Positions 6,565 to 11,970 of a stretch of 11,970 nucleotides of DNA are shown here, piece after piece. The DNA is taken from contig CALINC010000042.1 in the NCBI GenBank assembly GCA_938045195.1, positions 1 through 11,970 on the forward strand. The letters run 5' to 3'. How positions within the stretch are numbered: the first letter of the stretch is position 1; each line of letters opens with the position of its first letter. Made by a program: the position numbers and the translations under genes. The notes below the pieces were generated by a model. It saw nothing but the letters and a program-made list of their open reading frames with translations. It searched no databases and was not told the DNA's origin. Origin of the DNA: an uncultured Treponema sp. Its GTDB lineage: Bacteria; Spirochaetota; Spirochaetia; Treponematales; Treponemataceae.

Positions 6565-7308
6565 ATGTCTAGAAACCCTAGTCAGCTATATAAATATCAT
6601 GTTGCTAACCTTCGAGCGTTACAATTAGCTATTAATAGTACATTACGACTTGCTAAAGAAGCTGTTGCAACAAAAGATCCTCAAAAAAGCCTTCAGTCGT
6701 TATTACGCCTCATTTCTTTTCTTATTGGAGCATGGGCAGAAACAAGGCTCAATAAAATATTATACGAAGAATTTGGCTTTAATGATTCACATCGTCAAAA
6801 AATACTTGATCAAAAATCACAATTAGATAAATGGAATAAATGTATAGAGTTAGCTTTTCGTAGTCATTACAAAATAATACATGCCGATTTAACAGATTCA
6901 ACATTAGGTGTTGCAAACTTTGCACGATATACAACATTGCAAAATATTATTTCCAATGATTTAAGAATAATTATTGAAATAAGGAATAAATTAGCTCATG
7001 GTCAATGGATATATCCTCTGACATCTAACGGCTCAGATGTTGAAAAAGATAAATATAAATTAATAAAGCACGAGAATATTCAAACTCTACATTTTAAATA
7101 TGATTTATTAAAACATCTAGCGAACTTAATCCATGATTTAGTCGTTAGTTCAAGAACTTTTGAAAGAGATTTTGAAATACATTATAAAAAACTTAAACAG
7201 GTACAAATAAATAGCACAAAGAAAACATATGCTGATTATGAACAAAAATTAATACAAAATAGGATAGATGGTAGAAGAAAAGCATTAAATAATGCACAGA
7301 TCGTCTAA
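6565..7308 (+). CDS. HEPN-like protein (putative RNase)
   Basis: A 247-residue, mostly helical cytoplasmic protein. It carries the motif R140-N-K-L-A-H145, the R-x4-H signature of HEPN domains, and an earlier AWAETRLNKILYEE helix near 56-70. In active HEPN proteins this motif forms an RNA-cutting site in a dimer. The C-terminus is lysine- and arginine-rich, suiting nucleic-acid binding. I cannot name the family and no partner antitoxin (MNT or other) is in the cassette. Some HEPN proteins are inactive or serve other roles. The likely ribosome-binding site GGCGGAG is eight bases upstream and lies in the hairpin at 6517-6557. The stop is in the next attC box. The tRNA-like leader makes an RNA-directed role attractive but unproven. 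Confidence 0.6.
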   Translation: MSRNPSQLYKYHVANLRALQLAINSTLRLAKEAVATKDPQKSLQSLLRLISFLIGAWAETRLNKILYEEFGFNDSHRQKILDQKSQLDKWNKCIELAFRSHYKIIHADLTDSTLGVANFARYTTLQNIISNDLRIIIEIRNKLAHGQWIYPLTSNGSDVEKDKYKLIKHENIQTLHFKYDLLKHLANLIHDLVVSSRTFERDFEIHYKKLKQVQINSTKKTYADYEQKLIQNRIDGRRKALNNAQIV

Positions 7309-7368
7309 CACGTGCTTCAACCTGACATTGCCTTTGCGGCAATGTAGGTTAAGCGGCGGATGTTAGAC
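7303..7368 (+). other. attC site 5
   Basis: GTCTAAC (7303-7309) and GTTAGAC (7362-7368) bound a 66-base site with the standard inner pairing. Small substitutions (ACGTGC for ACCCGC, ATGTAGG for ATGCAGG) and a short insertion before the closing box set it apart from its neighbours. Confidence 0.88.
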
Positions 7369-7400
7369 GGATTCGTACAGCGGGGTACAAGGAGAAAAAA

Positions 7401-7619
7401 ATGAAAAGAAAATTTATAACACTAATTTTTCTGATTATAATTTTTGAAGAAATAGTGTTTGCACAAAATTCTAGGAATATTCAGACAAATGAGTCAATAA
7501 CTATAACAGAGTTTTGCTCCCTTAATCTCAATAAGGAAATAAGCGTAAAAATTCAAGATGAACTTTCGTCGGAAAAAATTCATAATCTGATGTCGGCCTG
7601 TCCCGCCAACATATCATAA
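7401..7619 (+). CDS. Small secreted hypothetical peptide
   Basis: A 72-residue protein alone in its cassette. MKRK is followed by a hydrophobic run to IVFA, giving a probable Sec signal peptide with cleavage after A21 (VFA-QNS). The mature part would be about 51 residues with two cysteines, C39 and C67, which could form a disulphide after export. There is no lipobox, no second membrane segment and no family I recognise. AAGGAG at 7389-7394 is six bases before the ATG, supporting real translation. A secreted or periplasmic peptide, perhaps an immunity or signalling factor, is the most that can be said. Confidence 0.6.
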   Translation: MKRKFITLIFLIIIFEEIVFAQNSRNIQTNESITITEFCSLNLNKEISVKIQDELSSEKIHNLMSACPANIS

Positions 7620-7626
7620 AATAATC

Positions 7627-7696
7627 GTCTAATACCGTTTTCAAAGTCGACAACGCAGACAAGCTGCGTTGCGGTTTAAAACTAACTATGTTATGA
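7627..7696 (+). other. Divergent attC-like site 6
   Basis: The opening box is GTCTAAT (7627-7633). A stem GTTTT/AAAAC with bulged C7642 continues as AAA/TTT, and a perfect 8-bp inner stem CAACGCAG/CTGCGTTG (7651-7658, 7664-7671) follows. The expected closing GTTRRRY is degraded (GTTATGA at 7690). Unpaired bulges of this kind are typical of attC sites. It belongs to a different sequence subtype from the other sites. Confidence 0.55.
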
Positions 7697-7728
7697 GGAC
7701 TGCCCTTTGGGCAACAAAAAAGGAAAAA

Positions 7729-8148
7729 ATGAATAGCTTTTATAAAGTTTTCAATTTAATTTTATTTATACATAATCTTTTTATAATAGTTGGAATATTG
7801 CTAGCGGTAATTGCATTAAGAGTTGATTTTATGCTGTATTATTTGGCTTTTAACGGAGATACGGTATTTTTTCAATGGATTATTATATTTATTTTATTTT
7901 TAATTGAATTTTTATTTTACCTTAAAAAAATCATTAATAGAAAGAAATTAATATTTTCAATAATAGTGATAATTATTCACTATTATCTTACTTATCTTGA
8001 AAAACAATTACAAGGATTTAGAATAAATGCTTCGTTAAGTATTTATCGAGTGAGTTTTTTGTGGTTAAGTTTATTAGACCATTATCTGCCAGTAAAAACG
8101 AACTTTGTTTACCCAATAGCCAAAAGATTATCTTTTGTATATAATTAA
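7729..8148 (+). CDS. Small integral membrane protein, unknown function
   Basis: A 139-residue protein with about three hydrophobic stretches: residues 8-30 (NLILFIHNLFIIVGILLAVI), 48-65 (QWIIIFILFLIEFLFYL) and 74-92 (IFSIIVIIIHYYLTYL), with lysine-rich loops between. The start is the ATG after AAGG (7720-7723). The longer reading from 7669 crosses the attC and has no ribosome-binding site. The gene ends only eleven bases before the methyltransferase, in the same cassette and orientation, so the two may be co-transcribed. I recognise no family. It may be a passenger gene in the cassette. Confidence 0.6.
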   Translation: MNSFYKVFNLILFIHNLFIIVGILLAVIALRVDFMLYYLAFNGDTVFFQWIIIFILFLIEFLFYLKKIINRKKLIFSIIVIIIHYYLTYLEKQLQGFRINASLSIYRVSFLWLSLLDHYLPVKTNFVYPIAKRLSFVYN

Positions 8149-8159
8149 AGCCTCTATGG

Positions 8160-9287
8160 ATGAAAAAAATAATGCAAAAAGATTTATTCTCAGAACAAAC
8201 TAATAAAAAAATAAAAAAAATCTTAAATACAATTATCGAAGGGAATTGTATTTCAGAATTACAAAAACTTCCCAATGATAGCATTGATTTTATATTTGCT
8301 GATCCGCCTTATTTTATGCAAACTGAAGGTGATTTGCTCCGCTTTGAGGGTACAAAATTTGCAGGCGTCGATGATAAATGGGATAAATTTAATTCATTTA
8401 CTGAGTATGATAATTTCTGTGAAAACTGGCTTAAAGAATGTCAGCGAATATTAAAAAAAGACGGAAGTATTTGCGTTATTGGTTCATTTCAAAATATTTT
8501 CAGGTTAGGTTATATAATGCAAAATTTAGGGTTTTGGATAATAAATGATATTATTTGGCATAAAAATAATCCTGTTCCAAATTTTGCAGGAACAAGACTT
8601 TGTAATGCCCACGAAACTTTGATTTGGTGCAGTAAAAATAAAAACAGTAAAATTAATTTCAATTATAAAACAATGAAGTATTTAAACGGAGATAAGCAAG
8701 AAAAATCTGTTTGGGCATTGCCCATTTGCAACGGAAATGAACGCTTGAAAGATAAAACAGGTAAAAAGATTCATTCTACTCAAAAGCCCGAACAATTACT
8801 TTTTAAAATAATTTTAGCGGCGACAAAACCAAATGATATTATCCTAGACCCATTCTTTGGGACAGGAACAACAGGAGCGGTTGCAAAACGAATTGGGCGA
8901 AATTATATTGGAATTGAACGAGAAGTAAAATATATTATTGAAGCTAAAAAAAGACTTGCTAAGATAAAAAATGAAAGTGATGAAATCACGAACTTAACAT
9001 TAGAAAAAACCCCACCAAAAGTACCAATGGCAGCCTTGCTAAAAAAGAGCTATATAAAAAAAGGTGATTTTTTATATTCTCCTAAGCATGAAAAAAAATG
9101 TAAAATTTTAGAAACAGGATGCGTTCAAGATGAACAAGATGTATTATCCATCCATAAAATGAGTGCAAAAATCTTGAATAAAACTAATTACAATGGCTGG
9201 AATTATTTTTATGTTAATTATAAAAATTCATTTATTCCACTTGATGAATTAAGGTATATTTATAATGAGGAGCAAAATGCAAAATAA
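8160..9287 (+). CDS. DNA adenine-N6 methyltransferase, M.HinfI-like (GANTC)
   Basis: A 375-residue beta-class DNA methyltransferase. The catalytic motif DPPY is at 48-51 and comes before the SAM-binding DPFFGTGTTG at 230-239, which is the beta-class order also seen in M.HinfI and CcrM. Segments such as FADPPYFMQTEG, SFQNIFRLGYIMQNL and NPVPNFAGTR match, from memory, M.HinfI, which adds a methyl group to adenine in GANTC. The C-terminal 270-375 corresponds to the extra domain of that group. The N-terminus is about ten residues longer than M.HinfI, and an ATG at 8172 is an alternative start. No clear ribosome-binding site is seen at either. The methylase stop overlaps the start of a broken endonuclease gene, so this enzyme is now an orphan. 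Confidence 0.9.
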   Translation: MKKIMQKDLFSEQTNKKIKKILNTIIEGNCISELQKLPNDSIDFIFADPPYFMQTEGDLLRFEGTKFAGVDDKWDKFNSFTEYDNFCENWLKECQRILKKDGSICVIGSFQNIFRLGYIMQNLGFWIINDIIWHKNNPVPNFAGTRLCNAHETLIWCSKNKNSKINFNYKTMKYLNGDKQEKSVWALPICNGNERLKDKTGKKIHSTQKPEQLLFKIILAATKPNDIILDPFFGTGTTGAVAKRIGRNYIGIEREVKYIIEAKKRLAKIKNESDEITNLTLEKTPPKVPMAALLKKSYIKKGDFLYSPKHEKKCKILETGCVQDEQDVLSIHKMSAKILNKTNYNGWNYFYVNYKNSFIPLDELRYIYNEEQNAK

Positions 9288-9556
9288 AACTATTATGCAA
9301 TACGAAACTTTTAAATCAATATTTAACGATACTATATTCGAAAAATCTAAATCAGATTTAATTACAAAAGTAGCAAATCTCCACAAGTCTACAGTACAGA
9401 AAATTATTTGACAATGAATATCTTTATAATGAAATAGTTTTAACTATCTTTCCCGAGAAAAGAGTTCTTAAACTATTATCACATTATTTTGAACAACAAG
9501 AACAAAAAATATATAAAACTTTGGTAGATAAATTAAATATATTATTGGAAAGCTAA
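9277..9556 (+). pseudogene. HinfI-type restriction endonuclease, internally deleted remnant
   Basis: The first part (9277-9411, 44 residues) reads MQYETFKSIFNDTIFEKSK near its start, matching my recollection of the beginning of R.HinfI, and stops at TGA 9409-9411. The second part lies in the +1 frame (9398-9556) and reads RKLFDNEYLYNEIVLTIFPE and onward, matching the end of that enzyme. Together only about 90 of some 260 residues remain, and the middle with the catalytic core is gone. The junction is about 9372-9400. GAGG at 9267-9270 and the overlap with the methylase stop are the normal R-M operon arrangement. The gene therefore lost cutting function through an internal deletion and frame shift, leaving the protective methylase. 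Confidence 0.75.
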
Positions 9557-9574
9557 TGAATAACGGCAGATAAC

Positions 9575-9689
9575 ATGGTGAAAAAAGCGAAAGCTGTGCG
9601 ATTTTATTCTATATGGAAAAATTGTACACTTTGACTGCATCAAAGGTCGCACTGCTGTTACTCCCAGTATGTACGATATGGTAAAATAA
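9575..9689 (+). pseudogene. Possible small decayed ORF
   Basis: From ATG 9575 the frame reads MVKKAKAVRFYS and then stops after 19 codons. Beginning at 9612 in the +1 frame, a protein-like tail YGKIVHFDCIKGRTAV and PSMYDMVK runs to TAA at 9687-9689. A one-base shift would join the two into a 38-residue protein. I do not recognise it. Ribosome-binding evidence is weak, so this may be chance. The rest of 9557-9693 holds nothing else I can support. Confidence 0.3.
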
Positions 9690-9693
9690 CAGC

Positions 9694-9759
9694 GTCTAAC
9701 ACCCGCTTCAACCTGATATTGCGGACAAACCGCAAATACAGTTTAAGCAAATGTTAGGC
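9694..9759 (+). other. attC site 7
   Basis: GTCTAAC (9694-9700) and GTTAGGC (9753-9759) bound a 66-base site. The inner stem has changed to GATATTGCGG/CCGCAAATAC, keeping the pairing with different bases, and AACCTG now faces CAGTTT. It separates the methyltransferase cassette from the kinase cassette. Confidence 0.85.
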
Positions 9760-9793
9760 GGATATGCTAAAGACATATAAAAGGAATGATACA

Positions 9794-10693
9794 TTGAAAA
9801 TTTTAGTAAGCGGATTAATCAACATAGAAACGAACATTGCTATTGGGAATTTCCCTATCCATTATTGTCCGATTGAGTATTCATTCAATAAAGTCAATTT
9901 TGACATAAGTGGAGTTGCTTATAATGTAATGAACGCCCTCTCGGTATTAGGAGATGAAATTATTCCGGTTTCAATTATTGGAAAAGACCCTTTTGGAAAT
10001 TTCATAAAAGAAAATTTAGAAAAAATATGCCTTTCCACAAAAAATATTGTTCAAGAGCTTGATGCTACATGTACATCCGTCGTTATGTTTGACGATCAGG
10101 GAAAGCGGAAAGTATATTGTGATTTGAAAAATATTCAGGAACGATACATTTCTTTGAAAAATATCAAACATGATGTTTCAGATTGTGATGGAATAGTTAT
10201 TTGCAATATTAATTTTAACGATGAGTTAATAAAAAATGCAAAAAAATTTGGAAAACCTGTTTTTACAGATGTGCATATTTTAACAGATATTCACGATTCT
10301 TATAATAAAAGATTTTTAGAACAGGCAGATGTCGTTTTTTTGAGCGATGAGGGATTGCCGTGTTGTCCTGAAGATTTTGTTATATCCATTTATAATGAAT
10401 ATAACAATAATGTCATCGTTTTAGGGCAAGGCGAAAAAGGAGCCTTGCTTTTTGACGGAACAACAGAACAGTTTTATTTTGTAAAAAGTGTATACACGCG
10501 TCCTGTAGTAAATACCGTTGGAGCAGGAGATGCTCTTTTTTCCAGTTTTGTTCATTATTATTTAAAAGGACTAAAACCTCATCAGTGTCTTGAAAAAGCC
10601 GTATATTTTGCATCATATAAAATTGGAGAATCAGGCGGATCAAAAGGTTTTGTAAGTGAAAATAAACTGGAGGAGATTATAAAAAACGCCTAA
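9794..10693 (+). CDS. PfkB-family carbohydrate/nucleoside kinase
   Basis: A ribokinase-like sugar or nucleoside kinase, transferring phosphate from ATP to a hydroxyl of an unknown substrate. The ribokinase-fold N-terminus KILVSGLINIETNIAIG and the GVAYNVMNALSVLG segment (substrate side) are followed by the C-terminal VNTVGAGDALFSSF, whose aspartate (residue 246 from this start) is the family catalytic base. About 299 residues is normal length. I chose the TTG at 9794 because it follows AAAAGG (9779-9784) and puts KILVSG directly after the initiator. An in-frame ATG at 9764 would add ten residues without a ribosome-binding site. The stop lies in the next attC box. Substrate and the reason for its place in the array are unknown. 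Confidence 0.85.
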   Translation: MKILVSGLINIETNIAIGNFPIHYCPIEYSFNKVNFDISGVAYNVMNALSVLGDEIIPVSIIGKDPFGNFIKENLEKICLSTKNIVQELDATCTSVVMFDDQGKRKVYCDLKNIQERYISLKNIKHDVSDCDGIVICNINFNDELIKNAKKFGKPVFTDVHILTDIHDSYNKRFLEQADVVFLSDEGLPCCPEDFVISIYNEYNNNVIVLGQGEKGALLFDGTTEQFYFVKSVYTRPVVNTVGAGDALFSSFVHYYLKGLKPHQCLEKAVYFASYKIGESGGSKGFVSENKLEEIIKNA

Positions 10694-10730
10694 CACGCGG
10701 ATTAAGCCGACGGCAAAGCTCAAAAGCTTA
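10688..10730 (+). other. Truncated attC-like site 8
   Basis: GCCTAAC (10688-10694) is a good opening box and contains the kinase stop codon. The core 10701-10727 matches 2991-3017 of composite site 2 at 25 of 27 bases. After that the match ends, and no closing GTTRRRY box is found before the next gene. The site was probably cut short, perhaps when the toxin-antitoxin locus joined the array. Confidence 0.65.
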
Positions 10731-10749
10731 AATCTTGTAAACACCTTGC

Positions 10750-10778
10750 TTGACAAAACATACAAATAGCTGTATATT
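10750..10778 (+). promoter_or_regulatory. Sigma70 promoter of the vapBC operon
   Basis: TTGACA (10750-10755) and TATATT (10773-10778) are separated by 17 bases, an almost perfect match to the consensus. It gives the toxin-antitoxin pair its own expression, as is usual for such pairs in cassette arrays. Confidence 0.75.
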
Positions 10779-10783
10779 GTATG
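10759..10783 (+). promoter_or_regulatory. Likely antitoxin operator over the -10 region
   Basis: CATACA (10759-10764) and TGTATG (10778-10783) are inverted repeats around the -10 box, and the inner ATACA/TGTAT (10760-10764, 10771-10775) is a second one. VapB-type antitoxins usually repress their own promoter at palindromes like these. The link is inferred from position. Confidence 0.5.
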
Positions 10784-10797
10784 CAGGAGGTGATTAT

Positions 10798-11043
10798 ATG
10801 CCTTTATTACAAGTAAGAGAATGCCCTGAAGACATTTATAAGAAAATTTCGTATGTTGCAAAAAATGAAAATAGAACTATAGCACAACAAGTAGTAGTTT
10901 TACTTGAAAAAGGGTTAGGTCAATCAGAATCAAATATGGAGAGACGTAAACGATTAATAGAGAAGCTTGAGACGAGAGAAATATCATCTGAAATTAAGAA
11001 AATCGATCCGGTTTCTCTCATTAGAGAGGATCGGGACAAATGA
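10798..11043 (+). CDS. VapB/FitA-like antitoxin (ribbon-helix-helix)
   Basis: An 81-residue protein beginning MPLLQVRECPEDIYKKIS. The start LLQVRECPEDIY, the helix near KISYVAKNEN, TIAQQVVVLLEKGL and the charged C-terminus fit a ribbon-helix-helix DNA-binding N-terminus with a toxin-binding tail, as in FitA/VapB antitoxins. AGGAGG at 10785-10790 precedes the ATG, so the longer reading from a TTG at 10750, inside the promoter, is rejected. The stop TGA overlaps the toxin ATG (ATGA at 11040-11043), which couples translation so that antitoxin is made first. It probably binds the VapC active site and the operator upstream. Confidence 0.82.
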   Translation: MPLLQVRECPEDIYKKISYVAKNENRTIAQQVVVLLEKGLGQSESNMERRKRLIEKLETREISSEIKKIDPVSLIREDRDK

Positions 11044-11438
11044 TTATCGTTTTAGATGTAAGTGCCTCAATAGAAATTTTGTTTCAAAGAGAAAAAGCAG
11101 ATAAATTTAAAGATGTATATAATCAAGGTTCTTGGATTATTGCACCTGATTTGTTTATAGCTGAAATTACAAATGTTTTATGGAAATATTATAAAGCCGG
11201 ATTAATAACCCATAAGGATTGTATTCAATACGTTCAAGATGGAATTGATATGATTGATGATTTTCCTGATGCTAAAGCGCTATGGAAAGAAGCTTTAGCA
11301 GAAGGAATTAAAAACAATCATTCGATTTATGATATGTATTATGCTGTATTAGCAAGAAGAAATGATGCAACTTTAATAACAAATGACGAAGCTTTAGCAA
11401 AAGTGTGTGAAAAATTATCTATAGATATTTGTAACTAA
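11040..11438 (+). CDS. VapC-like toxin, PIN-domain RNase
   Basis: A 132-residue PIN-domain ribonuclease. The acidic residues expected for Mg2+ binding are all present: D6 in IIVLDVS, E42 in IAEITN, D98 in SIYDMYY and D116 in ITNDEAL. The length is typical. From family knowledge, VapC toxins cut specific RNAs such as initiator tRNA or 23S rRNA when released from their antitoxin. The target here cannot be told. The start overlaps the antitoxin stop. The gene ends tail-to-tail with the minus-strand gene, overlapping it by four bases, and no attC follows. The locus thus stands at the end of the array. Confidence 0.88.
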   Translation: MIIVLDVSASIEILFQREKADKFKDVYNQGSWIIAPDLFIAEITNVLWKYYKAGLITHKDCIQYVQDGIDMIDDFPDAKALWKEALAEGIKNNHSIYDMYYAVLARRNDATLITNDEALAKVCEKLSIDICN

Positions 11439-11968
11439 AACAACTCCTTCTCCCGTGCCGTAATATGCAGCGTTTTCTCTATCTTTAAGAGGAACGGTAT
11501 TGCTTCCGTTTTATCGGCAGCATTTTTGGAATTATCGACAGGCACCTTTATTTTAAACGGATTATCATTCGACCACACAACAACCGAAAGCGTAAGGGCA
11601 GCATCTTTTTTACCTGAAAAATGAATGACAATGGGAAAATTAGGACGAGGAGAAGACACAAATGTTGCCGTATCGCCGGAAGCATTTTGTTCAAATTGAA
11701 CATCGGATTCAAAAATTGCAATATCATTCAGTGCACTCAATGTTACGGCAAATGCTTCAATTTTTAACGGTGAATCAATGGTTATAGCCCCGATGCTACG
11801 CTCAAAGTAATTTTCAAATGAGATACGAACAGTCAAAAAACTATCCGCATTTTCCGCTGTAGCCTGTGTATTGCCGCGGGTATAATCCGTTATCTTTTCT
11901 TCCGTCGGAGAATCGATATATTTTTTTACAACACTGCTTTCATCACCGTTAAGGTGTTGAATCAACAT
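11435..11968 (-). CDS. Hypothetical protein, partial at window edge
   Basis: The reading frame runs in from beyond base 11970 and gives at least 177 residues to its stop at 11435-11437. No motif, membrane segment or family is recognised. The C-terminal part alternates hydrophobic and polar residues (for example ALTLSVVVWSNDNPF) and suggests a beta-rich fold, perhaps extracellular or Ig-like. The ATG at the right edge may be internal, so the true start is unknown. It lies on the opposite strand to all cassettes, uses a less AT-rich composition and has no attC, so I take it to be resident chromosome beside the array. It converges with vapC with a 4-base overlap, and no terminator hairpin is visible between them. 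Confidence 0.6.
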   Translation of the reverse strand: MLIQHLNGDESSVVKKYIDSPTEEKITDYTRGNTQATAENADSFLTVRISFENYFERSIGAITIDSPLKIEAFAVTLSALNDIAIFESDVQFEQNASGDTATFVSSPRPNFPIVIHFSGKKDAALTLSVVVWSNDNPFKIKVPVDNSKNAADKTEAIPFLLKIEKTLHITAREKELF

Positions 11969-11970
11969 CC

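Noticed and set aside
8117..8145. Promoter for the methyltransferase
   Set aside because: TATAAT at 8140-8145 is present but there is no -35 box at proper spacing, so I did not list it.
11430..11460. Bidirectional terminator between vapC and the minus-strand gene
   Set aside because: The genes overlap by four bases and no stable hairpin with a T-run is visible.

Overview
The window looks like part of a chromosomal integron from an AT-rich bacterium, most likely an oral treponeme of the Treponema denticola type. I infer this from repeated attC recombination sites of one family. Each opens with a box reading (G/A)TCTAAC, followed in five of the seven by ACACCCGCTTCAACCTGA or a near variant. 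The halves then fold back on each other and close with GTTAGAT or a variant. The host is inferred from memory of the treponeme integron, not proven by the window.

Layout. Bases 1-490 hold no gene but a dense set of perfect hairpins arranged in imperfect repeats. Around 500-660 lies what I read as a decayed integron integrase on the + strand. A consensus sigma70 promoter (764-792) and a GTTAGAT core (812-818) follow, which would be the cassette promoter and insertion point. The cassettes all read in + orientation: (1) a complete Thoeris defence pair thsA-thsB (850-2846); (2) a gene-less, hairpin-rich composite attC (2931-3063); (3) a P-loop ATPase resembling the Sll1717/FunZ group (3088-4599); (4) a 515-residue protein that appears to join an EVE/PUA-like domain to a PD-(D/E)XK nuclease (4782-6329); (5) a degenerate tRNA-like element followed by a HEPN-type protein (6455-7308); (6) a small secreted peptide (7401-7619); (7) a membrane protein, an M.HinfI-like DNA methyltransferase and an internally deleted remnant of the HinfI-type endonuclease (7729-9556); (8) a PfkB-family kinase (about 9794-10693) ending in a truncated attC. 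A VapBC-type toxin-antitoxin pair with its own promoter and operator (10750-11438) closes the array. A minus-strand gene of different composition (11435-11968, partial) probably marks the flanking chromosome.

How the genes work together. Most cassettes carry known or plausible anti-phage functions: Thoeris, a P-loop ATPase, an EVE-nuclease, a HEPN protein, a DNA methyltransferase and VapBC. The array therefore reads as a defence island held in an integron, with Thoeris nearest the apparent cassette promoter. Three genes (EVE-nuclease, HEPN protein, PfkB kinase) take their stop codon from the first attC box. The most unusual feature is the tRNA-like element upstream of the HEPN gene. Its 3' strand can pair perfectly over 11 bp with the sequence containing the HEPN ribosome-binding site, which suggests an RNA switch.
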